NCBI GenBank assembly: GCA_050290225.1
Contig: JBNKHG010000091.1
Coordinates: 1 to 64,000 of the forward strand
DNA from: JBNKHG01 sp050290225
GTDB lineage: Bacteria; Pseudomonadota; Gammaproteobacteria; Pseudomonadales; Cellvibrionaceae
Direction of reading: 5' to 3'
DNA: 64,000 nucleotides
Below, piece after piece: positions 7,962 to 16,572 of the stretch (position 1 is the first letter of the stretch; each line of letters starts with the position of its first letter). The notes under the pieces were generated by a model, which did not search any database, was not told the origin of the DNA, and was given only the letters and a program-made list of their open reading frames with translations. Made by a program: the position numbers and the translations under genes.

Positions 7962-7992
7962 AAAAAAAAAGCCCCCGATACGACTCGGGGGC
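7962..7992 (-). terminator. Intrinsic terminator of the candidate RNA
   Basis: An eight-pair GC-rich stem (GCCCCCGA/TCGGGGGC, 7971-7978 with 7985-7992) and a six-base loop, followed on the minus strand by nine T (7962-7970). It lies 66 bases before the kinase ATG and reads towards that gene, so transcription started upstream would stop before the kinase unless it reads through. Confidence 0.85.
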
Positions 7993-8102
7993 CAAGGGTC
8001 TTAGGGTGTCCTTGGAGGAGCTGCCACAAAAGCAAGCCCGGGTGTATCCAGTAAAGCGCCGGGCCCTGCCGGGCTGGTGAGGCCAGTAATCTCACCGTAG
8101 AT
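7962..8102 (-). ncRNA. Candidate structured sRNA or 5' leader with terminator
   Basis: Read on the minus strand from about 8102, three stem-loops succeed one another: 8076-8096 (GGTGAG/CTCACC), 8036-8064 (GCCCGG/CCGGGC) and 7992-8015 (CCAAGG/CCTTGG). An intrinsic terminator follows at 7971-7992 with nine T. A TTGACA box at 8132-8137 (minus strand) with AATTAT 17 bases on supplies a plausible promoter. GGA occurs in the loop of the second hairpin and at the base of the third. It lies in front of the kinase gene, so it could be an independent sRNA or an attenuated leader. I match it to no known RNA family. Confidence 0.5.
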
Positions 8103-8107
8103 GGGGC

Positions 8108-8137
8108 TATAATTACATTTCATGACTAACCTGTCAA
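8108..8137. promoter_or_regulatory. Probable promoter, with inverted TTAGTCAT words nearby
   Basis: Minus strand: TTGACA (8132-8137) and AATTAT (8109-8114) separated by 17 bases. Plus strand: a perfect TATAAT at 8108-8113 without a clear -35. The word ATGACTAA at 8122-8129 faces TTAGTCAT at 8187-8194, and AATTACATT is repeated at 8111 and 8180. This makes the AT-rich stretch a candidate operator for the divergent HTH-REC protein. Confidence 0.5.
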
Positions 8138-8329
8138 TCATGACATTAATAACTTTCTATTATCGTTAATGGACAAATTAATTACATTAGTCATTTAAGT
8201 CAGGTGGAAACTTGGCTAATCTAGGCGACTTTCCCGGCGCTAAATCCGGGACTAATCGCGGGGCGTGTCTCTTCATTTGCCCCGTCCAAGGCGATGCACC
8301 GGCCCCAGGGCCGAGCGGGACATCTCTAT

Positions 8330-8896
8330 ATGACTGATGTACAGGTGTTAACCACGGGCGAAGCTGCCAAGTACTGCGGTGTGAATTTTCGCACAGTTAT
8401 TCGCTGGATCGAGCGGGGCCGACTCAAGGCCTACAAGTTGCCGGGGCGCGGTGATCACCGCATCCAGGTCGAAGACTTTGTGCATTTTTTGCGTGAAAAC
8501 CGTATGCCGGTACCCGAGGAGCTGGCGGGCCACTACCGCACCGTGCTGGTGATCGAGGATCAGCCGGAAATGGCGGCGGCTATTCGGCGGGTGTTGAAGC
8601 GTGCCGGTTATGAGGTGGAACTGGCACAGGATGGCTTTGTGGCCGGTACTCTGCTATCGCGCTGTAAACCGGCCCTGATTACGTTGGATTTGAAAATGCC
8701 CGGTATCGATGGTTATCAGGTATTGAACTATATCCGCGAGCACGAGGAGCATGCCCAGGCCAAGGTGTTGGTAATCTCCGCGGAGACTCGCGAAGGTCTG
8801 GAGCGGGCACTTCGGGAGGGGGCTGACGATGTTTTGTCAAAACCTTTCGATAACAGCGAGCTGTTGGACAAGGTGCAGGCCCTGATCGAGGCCTGA
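8330..8896 (+). CDS. Response regulator: excisionase-type HTH plus receiver
   Basis: A 188-residue protein with reversed order for a regulator. An N-terminal MerR/excisionase-like helix-turn-helix (LTTGEAAKYCGVNFRTVIRW, about residues 6-55) is followed by a CheY-like receiver (about 70-188) with the phospho-acceptor Asp in LITLDLKMPGIDG and the late Lys in LSKPF. The start at 8330 follows a GGGA about nine bases upstream; an upstream in-frame ATG at 8294 would add 12 unrelated residues. Divergent from the hybrid kinase, which suggests they form a pair, though this is inference. Confidence 0.87.
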   Translation: MTDVQVLTTGEAAKYCGVNFRTVIRWIERGRLKAYKLPGRGDHRIQVEDFVHFLRENRMPVPEELAGHYRTVLVIEDQPEMAAAIRRVLKRAGYEVELAQDGFVAGTLLSRCKPALITLDLKMPGIDGYQVLNYIREHEEHAQAKVLVISAETREGLERALREGADDVLSKPFDNSELLDKVQALIEA

Positions 8897-8910
8897 ACCG
8901 GCATTCTCCT

Positions 8911-10431
8911 TTAAATCTCTTCCCTTTGATCGCTTTCACCTTTCGGCGGGCAGTGAAAAGCCTGCTTAACTTCGTTGTCCTGTATTGAGAGTAAATGGAT
9001 ATCGAAGCCCCACAGCCGGTGTAAGTGCCGCAGGACTTCTTCTGCCGAATCGGCGATGGGTTTGCGGCAGTGCTGCAGGTGGTGCAGGGTCAGGGAGCGG
9101 TCGCCACGTACGTCGACATTGTGCACCTGGATGTTGGGTTCGCGATTGCCCAGGTTGTAAAGGCCGGCCAGGGATTGGCGCACCCTGTGGTAACCCTCTT
9201 CATCGTGGATAGCGGTGACTTCGATATCTTTCTTGCGATCGTCGTCAGTGATACAGAACAGCTTCAGGTCGCGCATCATCTTCGGCGACAGGAACTGCAG
9301 AATAAAACTTTCGTCCTTGAAGTTGCGCATTGCAAAGGCCAGGGTTTCGCGCCAGTCGCTACCGGCGATATCCGGGAACCAGGTCTTGTCCTCATCGGTG
9401 GGGTTTTCGCAGATGCGACGGATATCCATCATCATATTGAATCCCAGGGTATAAGGATTAATGCCGCTGTAGTAGGGGCTGTCGTAGGGCGGTTGGTAGA
9501 TCACGCTGCTGTGCGACTGAAGGAACTCCATCATAAATCCGTCAGTGACCAGGCCTCGGTCGTAGAGTTCGTTGAGCAGCGTGTAGTGCCAGAAACAGGC
9601 CCAGCCCTCATTCATCACCTGGGTCTGGCGCTGGGGATAAAAGTATTGGGCGATCTTGCGCACAATGCGCACAACTTCCCGCTGCCAGGGTTCAAGCAGG
9701 GGAGCATTTTTTTCAATAAAATAGAGCAGGTTTTCCTGGGGTTCTTCTGGGAAGCGGAAGCCTTCTGTGATATCGACCTCGGCTTCGGCCTTGGGAATGG
9801 TTCGCCAAAGGTCGTTTACCTGTTTCTGCATGTATTCCTCCCGCTCTTTCTGCCGTTGGCGTTCTTCTTCGGCAGAAATGGGGTAGGGGCGCTTGTAGCG
9901 GTCGACGCCGTAATTCATTAGCGCGTGGCATGAATCCAGTATGGCTTCTACTTCGTCAATGCCATAGCGTTCTTCACATTTGGCGACGTAGTTTTTGGCA
10001 AACAGCAAGTAGTCGATAATGGAGTCGGCATCGGTCCAGGTGCGAAACAGATAGTTGCCCTTGAAGAAAGAGTTGTGGCCGTAACAGGCGTGGGCGATCA
10101 CCAGTGCCTGCATGGTCATGGTGTTTTCTTCCATCAGATAGGCAATGCAGGGATTGGAGTTGATCACAATCTCGTAGGCCAGACCCATCTGCCCGCGACT
10201 ATAGGAGCCCTCAATATTGAGAAACTGTTTACCGTAGGACCAGTGATTATACCCGAGGGGCATGCCCACTGACGCGTAGGCATCCATCATCTGCTCAGAG
10301 CTGATCACTTCAATCTGGTTGGGGTAGGTATCGAGACCGAACTCTTCGGCAATCTGGCCGATATGGTGGTCGTACTCCTGAATCAGCTCGAAAGTCCACT
10401 CGGAAGTGGTGGATATGGGTTCTTGCTTCAT
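8911..10431 (-). CDS. ycgB: SpoVR family protein
   Basis: A 506-residue protein of the SpoVR/YcgB family. In Bacillus, SpoVR affects spore cortex formation; in proteobacteria it goes with the PrkA kinase and stationary-phase or nutrient stress, and its biochemistry is not known. Conserved stretches include GYNHWSYGKQF, EINSNPCIAYLMEENT-like sequence around 95, and MNEGWACFWHYTLLN near 280. It is the last gene of prkA-yeaH-spoVR: its ATG overlaps the yeaH stop by four bases (ATGA), so translation is probably coupled. Length is normal for the family. Confidence 0.94.
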   Translation of the reverse strand: MKQEPISTTSEWTFELIQEYDHHIGQIAEEFGLDTYPNQIEVISSEQMMDAYASVGMPLGYNHWSYGKQFLNIEGSYSRGQMGLAYEIVINSNPCIAYLMEENTMTMQALVIAHACYGHNSFFKGNYLFRTWTDADSIIDYLLFAKNYVAKCEERYGIDEVEAILDSCHALMNYGVDRYKRPYPISAEEERQRQKEREEYMQKQVNDLWRTIPKAEAEVDITEGFRFPEEPQENLLYFIEKNAPLLEPWQREVVRIVRKIAQYFYPQRQTQVMNEGWACFWHYTLLNELYDRGLVTDGFMMEFLQSHSSVIYQPPYDSPYYSGINPYTLGFNMMMDIRRICENPTDEDKTWFPDIAGSDWRETLAFAMRNFKDESFILQFLSPKMMRDLKLFCITDDDRKKDIEVTAIHDEEGYHRVRQSLAGLYNLGNREPNIQVHNVDVRGDRSLTLHHLQHCRKPIADSAEEVLRHLHRLWGFDIHLLSIQDNEVKQAFHCPPKGESDQREEI

Positions 10432-11705
10432 ACGGCCTTCTTATGGAAGAGTTCGCGGAACACCGGGTAGATATCGGAGACATCCACAATCTGTTGCATG
10501 GCAAAGGCTTCCGGGAATGCTTCACGCACACCTTCGTATTCCTCCCACAGCGCCTGGTGGTTGCGGGGAGTGATTTCAATGTAGGAAAAATACTGCACCT
10601 TGGGAATGATGCTTTCCACCAGTAGCTTGTAGCAGGTGGTGGAGTCGTCGTTCCAGTTGTCTCCGTCTGAGGCCTGGGCGCCGTAGATGTTCCACTCCGA
10701 GGTGGGAAAACGCTCTTCCATCACCTCTTTCATCAGCTTTAGTGCGCTGGAGACGATAGTGCCCCCGGTTTCCCTGGAATAGAAAAATTCCTGCTCGTCC
10801 ACCTCCTTGGCACTGGTGTGGTGACGGATAAACACCACTTCGGTGTGTTCATAATTGCGCTGCAGGAACAGGTACAGCAGGATAAAAAAGCGTTTGGCGA
10901 TATCCTTGGTGGCCTGGTTCATGGAGCCGGACACGTCCATCAGGCAAAACATAACCGCTTTGGAACGCGGAATCGGTTGCTTGACGTGGAGGTTATACTT
11001 GATGTCGAAGTCATCGAGCCAGGGAACACGTTTGATAAGTGCGCGCAGGTGCGCCTCTTCAGCCAATAGGGTCTCGATCTTGTCGTGGTCGCGGTGAAGG
11101 TTGTCTTTTGCTTGCAGGACGGCCAGCTCCTCCTCGACTTCCTTCAGGCGGCGGCGTTTTTTACCGGTCAGGGCAATACGGCGGGCATTGGCCGAGCGCA
11201 GGGAGCGGACGATATTGATCTGTCCCGGATTGCCCTCATTGGCGATACCGGCGCGGCGAAATTTGAAGTCTTCGTCTCCAGCCAATTGACGCTTGACCAG
11301 ATTGGGCAGCTCCAGGTCCTCGAACATAAAGTCGAGAAACTCTTCCTGGGTGATCTGGAACACAAAGTCGTCCATTCCCTCGCCGGAATCGCTGGCGCCC
11401 GAGCCGGAACCACCGCCACCGGCGCCGCCCGGTGGACGGGGTATGCGGTCGCCCTGGACAAATTCCTTATTGCCCGGCAGGACGTTCTCCACATTGCCGC
11501 CGCGGCCGTGGTGAAAAACGGGTTCGTTAATATCCTTTGTGGGAATGCTGATCTTCTCGCCGCGATCTATATCGGTAATAGAGCGGGTGGTAACGGCCTC
11601 CGAAACCGCTTTTTTTATGTGCTGGCGGTAGCGCCGCAGAAAGCGCTGGCGATTGACAGCGCTTTTGTTCTTGGCGTTGAGTCTCCTGTCGACGATGTAG
11701 CTCAT
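10428..11705 (-). CDS. yeaH: YeaH/YhbH family protein (DUF444, VWA-like)
   Basis: A 425-residue DUF444 protein. The second half has a von Willebrand A-like fold with the MIDAS signature DVSGSM (near residue 238), expected to bind a divalent metal. The N-terminal half is basic, with a glycine/serine-rich linker around 92-110. The family is always found with PrkA and is thought to act with it in stress adaptation; the mechanism is unknown. Between prkA (50 bp away) and spoVR (4-bp overlap). A GGGG ribosome site precedes the ATG. Confidence 0.93.
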   Translation of the reverse strand: MSYIVDRRLNAKNKSAVNRQRFLRRYRQHIKKAVSEAVTTRSITDIDRGEKISIPTKDINEPVFHHGRGGNVENVLPGNKEFVQGDRIPRPPGGAGGGGSGSGASDSGEGMDDFVFQITQEEFLDFMFEDLELPNLVKRQLAGDEDFKFRRAGIANEGNPGQINIVRSLRSANARRIALTGKKRRRLKEVEEELAVLQAKDNLHRDHDKIETLLAEEAHLRALIKRVPWLDDFDIKYNLHVKQPIPRSKAVMFCLMDVSGSMNQATKDIAKRFFILLYLFLQRNYEHTEVVFIRHHTSAKEVDEQEFFYSRETGGTIVSSALKLMKEVMEERFPTSEWNIYGAQASDGDNWNDDSTTCYKLLVESIIPKVQYFSYIEITPRNHQALWEEYEGVREAFPEAFAMQQIVDVSDIYPVFRELFHKKAV

Positions 11706-11755
11706 AGGCCCCCCTTACGCAATGAATGGCTAACCCCTTACTGACGCAAGTCCCG

Positions 11756-13678
11756 TCACTGGGACTTGCGTACCCGCAGGTACCACTCGGAGAGCAGCCG
11801 TACTTGCTTCTCGGTATAGCCGCGTTCGACCATGCGATCGACAAAGTCCTGGTGCTTCTTCTTGTCGTTTTCAGAGGCCTTGGCATTGAAAGAAATCACC
11901 GGCAGCAGGTCTTCGGTATTGGAGAACATCTTCTTCTCGATCACGGTGCGCAGCTTCTCGTAGCTGTTCCAGACCGGGTTCTTGCCGTTGTTGTTGGCGC
12001 GGGCGCGAAGTACGAAGTTGACGATCTCGTTGCGGAAATCCTTGGGATTGCTGATGCCGGCCGGTTTTTCGATTTTCTCAAGCTCTTCGTTGAGGGAGGA
12101 GCGGTCGAGAATCTCACCCGTTTCGGGATCGCGGTATTCCTGATCCTGGATCCAGAAATCGGCGTAGGTGACATAGCGGTCGAAAATATTCTGACCATAC
12201 TCAGCGTAGGATTCCAGGTAAGCGGTCTGGATTTCCTTGCCGATAAAGTCGACGTAGCGCGGGGCCAGGTATTCCTTGATAAAGCCCAGGTATTTTTCCT
12301 GTAGCTCGGGTGGGAACTGTTCCTGCTCGATCTGCTGTTCCAATACGTAGAGCAGGTGCACCGGGTTGGCGGCCACTTCCGATGGGTCGAAGTTAAACAC
12401 CTTCGACAGAATCTTGAAGGCAAAACGGGTTGAGAGACCATTCATGCCTTCGTCGACACCGGCAGCGTCCTTGTACTCCTGTAGCGACTTGGCTTTTGGG
12501 TCTGTGTCTTTCAGGTTTTCGCCGTCATAGATGCGCATCTTGGAGAAGAGGTTGGAATTCTCCGGTTCCTTGATCCGTGACAGGGTGGAAAACTGGGCCA
12601 GCATACGCAGGGTGTCGGGTGCGCACTGGGCGGAGGCCAGAGAGCTGTTGTGCAACAACTTGTCGTAGATCTTGATCTCCTCGGAAACCCGCAGGCAGTA
12701 GGGGACCTTGACGATGTAGACACGATCAATAAAGGCTTCGTTGTTGCGATTGTTCTTAAAGGTCTGCCACTCGGACTCGTTGGAGTGGGCGAGGATTATG
12801 CCTTCGAAGGGTATTGCGCCCAGGCCCTCGGTGCTGTTGTAGTTACCCTCCTGGGTAGCGGTCAGCAGCGGGTGAAGCACCTTGATCGGCGCCTTGAACA
12901 TTTCCACGAATTCCATAATGCCCTGATTGGAACGGCACAGGGCGCCGGAGAAACTGTAGGCGTCCGGGTCGTTTTGGGGGAACTCTTCCAGCTTGCGAAT
13001 ATCCACCTTACCCACCAGCGAGGAGATATCCTGGTTGTTTTCATCGCCGGGTTCGGTTTTGGATATGGAGATCTGGTCGAGAATCGACGGATAAAGTTTG
13101 ATCACCTTGAAATGGCTGATATCACCGTTAAACTCGTGCAGTCTCTTCACCGCCCAGGGGGACATAATATTCTTGATGTAGCGGCGTGGAATCCCATAGT
13201 CCTCCTCGAGGATGCTGGCATCTTCTTCCGGGTCGAACAGGCCCAGTGGTGATTCAAACACCGGCGAATCCTTTATGCAGTAAATGGGCATCTTCTCCAT
13301 CAGAGCCTTGAGGCGTTCCGCCAGGGAAGACTTACCGCCCCCAACGGGACCGAGCAGGTAGAGAATCTGTTTTTTCTCTTCCAGACCCTGGGCCGCATGT
13401 TTAAAGAAGGACACAATCTGCTCGATGCACTCTTCCATGCCGTAGAATTCACTGAAGGCGGAATAGCGCTTAATGACCTTGTTGGAAAAAATGCGGCTGA
13501 GACGGGAGTCGCGCGAAGTGTCGATCAGCTCCGGTTCACCGATGGCCATTAACATCCGCTCGGCTGCTGAAGCGTAAACACTGGGGTCTTTTTTACAGAG
13601 GTCCAGATACTCCTGGATGCTCATCTCTTCTTGTTGAGTAGCTTCGTAGCGGTCGCGGTAATGGCTGAAAATGCTCAT
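11756..13678 (-). CDS. prkA: PrkA family serine protein kinase (YeaG)
   Basis: A 640-residue PrkA/YeaG protein: an AAA-type N-terminal module with the P-loop GPVGGGKSS (near residue 108) and a C-terminal PrkA kinase-like domain. Members of the family phosphorylate proteins on Ser/Thr, and in E. coli YeaG works with YeaH in the response to nitrogen and other starvation. First gene of the stress operon with yeaH and spoVR. AGGAG lies eight bases before the ATG. Length and motifs are complete. Confidence 0.95.
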   Translation of the reverse strand: MSIFSHYRDRYEATQQEEMSIQEYLDLCKKDPSVYASAAERMLMAIGEPELIDTSRDSRLSRIFSNKVIKRYSAFSEFYGMEECIEQIVSFFKHAAQGLEEKKQILYLLGPVGGGKSSLAERLKALMEKMPIYCIKDSPVFESPLGLFDPEEDASILEEDYGIPRRYIKNIMSPWAVKRLHEFNGDISHFKVIKLYPSILDQISISKTEPGDENNQDISSLVGKVDIRKLEEFPQNDPDAYSFSGALCRSNQGIMEFVEMFKAPIKVLHPLLTATQEGNYNSTEGLGAIPFEGIILAHSNESEWQTFKNNRNNEAFIDRVYIVKVPYCLRVSEEIKIYDKLLHNSSLASAQCAPDTLRMLAQFSTLSRIKEPENSNLFSKMRIYDGENLKDTDPKAKSLQEYKDAAGVDEGMNGLSTRFAFKILSKVFNFDPSEVAANPVHLLYVLEQQIEQEQFPPELQEKYLGFIKEYLAPRYVDFIGKEIQTAYLESYAEYGQNIFDRYVTYADFWIQDQEYRDPETGEILDRSSLNEELEKIEKPAGISNPKDFRNEIVNFVLRARANNNGKNPVWNSYEKLRTVIEKKMFSNTEDLLPVISFNAKASENDKKKHQDFVDRMVERGYTEKQVRLLSEWYLRVRKSQ

Positions 13679-14270
13679 AGTTCATCTCCTTTACCGAAAT
13701 TGGACCCGAGGAATACGGATTTGATTCCCTCGGCTATCACTTTCTCATGTAGTTTTCCCAGCCCCTGGATATCTTGTGCAATATGTAAACACTTCGCGTA
13801 CAAGCATACCCGCCGTCGTTTATATAACTTGGACAGCGGCTTGGGTGCCCGATTTATTCCTACAACCTAAGCATAGTCGCTAAATGAGACGCCGACACAA
13901 GGAAATAACAAAAGAATAGGTCAAAATGCCATAACAGAAAGGCACTCTTGCGGATTAAAAAATTGTCTTTGCCCGCGCGGTTACTGGCCTGGAGGGAAGT
14001 GAAATTTCCCCGTCGCTTCTCAAAAAATATGTGATAATAAATTTTATTTTCATCGTTATTGGGCATATTGATTTTTGCCCTTGCTGGCAAGCGGTGGTTA
14101 AAAAGCGATCGCACTGGGTGTGATACGTCGGCGGGTGGTGGCTATAGCATTTGCAGATAATCTTTTTGGGTAAAATGTTTGTGCCCGATGGGGCGCCCCG
14201 GGCGGGCGTCAACAGTCGATAATAGAATGGGTCATAAAATGCTCGCTTTGGTCGAGATGGAGTAATTTGA
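13679..14270. promoter_or_regulatory. Long divergent spacer between prkA and galE
   Basis: This 592-bp gap is the longest empty stretch in the window and is markedly AT-rich at 13860-14120. It must hold the promoters of prkA (leftwards) and galE (rightwards). I looked for a sigma-54 site (TGGCAC-N5-TTGC) upstream of prkA and found none. TGTGA words at about 14030 and 14118 lack a matching TCACA partner. A short frame on the minus strand (13860-14114) has unconvincing composition and was not called. Confidence 0.4.
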
Positions 14271-15287
14271 ATGGATGTATTGGTAACAGGTGGTGCCGGC
14301 TATATCGGCAGCCACACTTGCATCGAACTGGCGGCGGCGGGTTATCGGCCCGTTGTGGTGGACAATCTCTGTAATAGCAGGGAAGAGGCGCTGAACCGGG
14401 CGGCGCAACTGGCCGGTGCGGAATTTCCGTTCTACCGCCTGGATGTCAATGACCGCGAGGCGTTGCGGCAAGTGTTCCGTCAGCACGACATCGCGGCGGT
14501 TCTCCATTTTGCCGGACTCAAAGCGGTGGGCGAGTCCTGCCGGATTCCCCTGACCTATTACCACAACAATATCAGCGGCACCCTGGCACTGTGCGAGGTG
14601 ATGAACGAGTTCGGGGTGGAAAACTTTATCTTCAGCTCGTCAGCCACCGTCTACGGCGACCCTGCCCGGGTGCCTATCGTTGAGGATTTTCCCACATCCA
14701 CCACCAACCCCTACGGCAGCAGTAAACTGATGGTTGAAGAGATTCTGCGCGACTTGTGCGCGGTACCCGACAATCGCTGGAAGGTGAGTCTGTTGCGCTA
14801 CTTTAATCCCATAGGCGCCCACGAGAGCGGCGATATCGGTGAAGACCCTGCGGGGATTCCCAACAACCTGTTACCGTTCGTAGCCCAGGTGGCCATTGGC
14901 AAACTGCCCCAACTGGGGGTGTTCGGAGACGATTACGATACCGTCGATGGAACCGGTGTGCGGGACTATATCCACGTCGTGGATTTGGCTCGCGGCCATG
15001 TTAAGGCCCTGGAGCGTCTGCGGCAGGTCGATAGCGGCTGCTATACCTACAACCTGGGCACCGGGCAGGGTTACAGTGTATTGCAGGTGGTCAAGGCGTT
15101 TGAGGAAGCCAGTGGCCGTGCGGTGCCGTACATTATCAAGCCCCGGCGGCCAGGTGATATTGCCACTTGTTATGCCGACCCCGGGTTGGCCGCACGTGAA
15201 TTGGGGTGGCGGGCAGAGTATGACCTGTACCAAATGGTTGAGGATGCCTGGCGTTGGCAGTCACAGAATCCCCGGGGGTATGAGTAG
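14271..15287 (+). CDS. galE: UDP-glucose 4-epimerase
   Basis: Interconverts UDP-glucose and UDP-galactose for LPS and exopolysaccharide precursors. A 338-residue extended short-chain dehydrogenase with the NAD-binding GGAGYIGS (7-14) and the catalytic Ser in FSSSATVYG (122-124), plus the YxxxK pair Tyr148/Lys152 in YGSSK. Length and motifs match E. coli GalE. GGAG lies eight bases before the ATG. Single gene, convergent with apaH 42 bp away. Confidence 0.95.
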   Translation: MDVLVTGGAGYIGSHTCIELAAAGYRPVVVDNLCNSREEALNRAAQLAGAEFPFYRLDVNDREALRQVFRQHDIAAVLHFAGLKAVGESCRIPLTYYHNNISGTLALCEVMNEFGVENFIFSSSATVYGDPARVPIVEDFPTSTTNPYGSSKLMVEEILRDLCAVPDNRWKVSLLRYFNPIGAHESGDIGEDPAGIPNNLLPFVAQVAIGKLPQLGVFGDDYDTVDGTGVRDYIHVVDLARGHVKALERLRQVDSGCYTYNLGTGQGYSVLQVVKAFEEASGRAVPYIIKPRRPGDIATCYADPGLAARELGWRAEYDLYQMVEDAWRWQSQNPRGYE

Positions 15288-15329
15288 ACCTTGGGGAGGC
15301 GGTAGGGACGCAACGAATGAAGGCGGGTG

Positions 15330-16157
15330 TTAAGCAGAGCAGGAACATCGAAAATACTGCTCATCCTCCAGCCTGAGCATGGTCAACTCCCCTCCCCAGA
15401 CACACCCGGTATCCAGCGCATAAACGTTGGGTGTATCCGCACGGCCTTCCAGCGCGGCCCAGTGACCGAAAATCAGCTTCTCTCCCGCAGTCTTGCGATT
15501 CGGATGGGAAAACCAGGGGGCAAATCCAGCCGGTGCATTGGCCGGGCCAGACTTGTTGCTCAAATCCAGTTGGCCTTCAGCGGTACAAAACCGCATACGG
15601 GTAAAGTAATTGGTGATCACGCGTAGGCGATCGTAGCCCTGAAGCCCCTTTTTCCACCCCGCAGGCTCATTGCCATACATATTGGCGAGAAAATCCTCGA
15701 TCTGATCGTCATCTCGCAGGACCGCCTCCAGCTCGGCGGCGCACTTGGCCGCTTTGTCGACACTCCAGTTGGGCGGAATGCCGGCATGAACCATGGTAAA
15801 ACCCAGGGTCTCGTCGCAGTGCAGCAGCTTGCCCTGCCGCAGCCAGTCCACCAGTTCGTCGCAGTCGGGGGCAGATAGCAGCTCCAGTAGCGTATCTCCC
15901 GGGCTTAACAGTTTCTCGCAGTAGTAGACGGCCAGAAAATGCAGGTCGTGATTGCCCAGCACATAGTGGACGCAGCCTTTGCGCTTGTGGCTGAGTTTCT
16001 TTATGTAGCGCAGTGTCTCCAGGGACTCCGGGCCTCGATTGATAAGGTCGCCGGCCAGCCAGAGAGTGTCCTTGGCGGGATTGAATTCCACCGATTTCAG
16101 CAGGCATTTAAAGGGTTGCAGGCAACCCTGAATATCACCCACGGCATAAGTGCTCAT
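15330..16157 (-). CDS. apaH: Symmetrical bis(5'-nucleosyl)-tetraphosphatase ApaH
   Basis: Hydrolyses Ap4A to two ADP and, in E. coli, removes Np4 caps from RNA. The 275-residue metallophosphatase has its metal-binding motifs GDIQGC (8-13), GDLINRGPES (about 36-45) and GNHD (about 67-70). Last gene of the lptD-surA-pdxA-rsmA-apaG-apaH series, 25 bp after apaG, the order seen in E. coli and Pseudomonas. AAGG precedes the ATG. Confidence 0.95.
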   Translation of the reverse strand: MSTYAVGDIQGCLQPFKCLLKSVEFNPAKDTLWLAGDLINRGPESLETLRYIKKLSHKRKGCVHYVLGNHDLHFLAVYYCEKLLSPGDTLLELLSAPDCDELVDWLRQGKLLHCDETLGFTMVHAGIPPNWSVDKAAKCAAELEAVLRDDDQIEDFLANMYGNEPAGWKKGLQGYDRLRVITNYFTRMRFCTAEGQLDLSNKSGPANAPAGFAPWFSHPNRKTAGEKLIFGHWAALEGRADTPNVYALDTGCVWGGELTMLRLEDEQYFRCSCSA

Positions 16158-16182
16158 GGAACCTTCCTTTGTGAGCGTCAGA

Positions 16183-16551
16183 TTAGTGGATCGCGTGCGG
16201 TGGTACCAGAGCGAATGTGGGGATGGGAGCTTCGAAAATATCGCCGCTGTCAGTGCGCATCTGATAGCTGCCCTCCATAGTGCCGATCTCGGTCTCCAGA
16301 ATCACTCCACTGGTGTAGGTAAAACTTTCTCCCGGTTCCAGTCGTGGTTGCTCGCCGACCACACCCATACCCTGCACTTCCTGGCGCCCCTCCCTGGCAT
16401 CGGTCACGATCCAGTGCCGACTTAGCAGCTGCGCGGCCCTCTCACCGCGATTGTGGATGGTTATGGTATAGGCGTAGACGAAGCGTCCATCATCGGGTGT
16501 GGATTGCTCGGCGATAAAGTTGGTACTGACGTCGATATCTATCGGATTCAT
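16183..16551 (-). CDS. apaG: ApaG family protein (Co2+/Mg2+ efflux-associated)
   Basis: A 122-residue single-domain fibronectin-type-III-like beta-sandwich protein. Family hallmarks are YAYTITIHNRGERAAQLLSRHW and the glycine-rich VVGEQPRLEPGE. Its biochemical role is not established; mutants of apaG in Salmonella affect cobalt resistance. It lies between rsmA (21-bp gap) and apaH (25-bp gap). No strong ribosome site is visible, as expected for a gene in the middle of an operon. Confidence 0.93.
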   Translation of the reverse strand: MNPIDIDVSTNFIAEQSTPDDGRFVYAYTITIHNRGERAAQLLSRHWIVTDAREGRQEVQGMGVVGEQPRLEPGESFTYTSGVILETEIGTMEGSYQMRTDSGDIFEAPIPTFALVPPHAIH

Positions 16552-16572
16552 GGCGTTGTCAAATTATTGGAT

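Noticed and set aside
9025..9921. A 298-codon open frame on the plus strand inside spoVR
   Set aside because: It is the antisense of a well conserved gene; the translation has no recognisable motif and arises from GC-rich third positions.
13860..14114. A minus-strand 84-codon frame in the prkA-galE gap
   Set aside because: AT-rich region with poor codon use, no Shine-Dalgarno and no recognisable product.
13679..14270. A sigma-54 promoter before prkA
   Set aside because: No TGGCAC-N5-TTGC match was found on the minus strand, although the enteric homologue is under such control.
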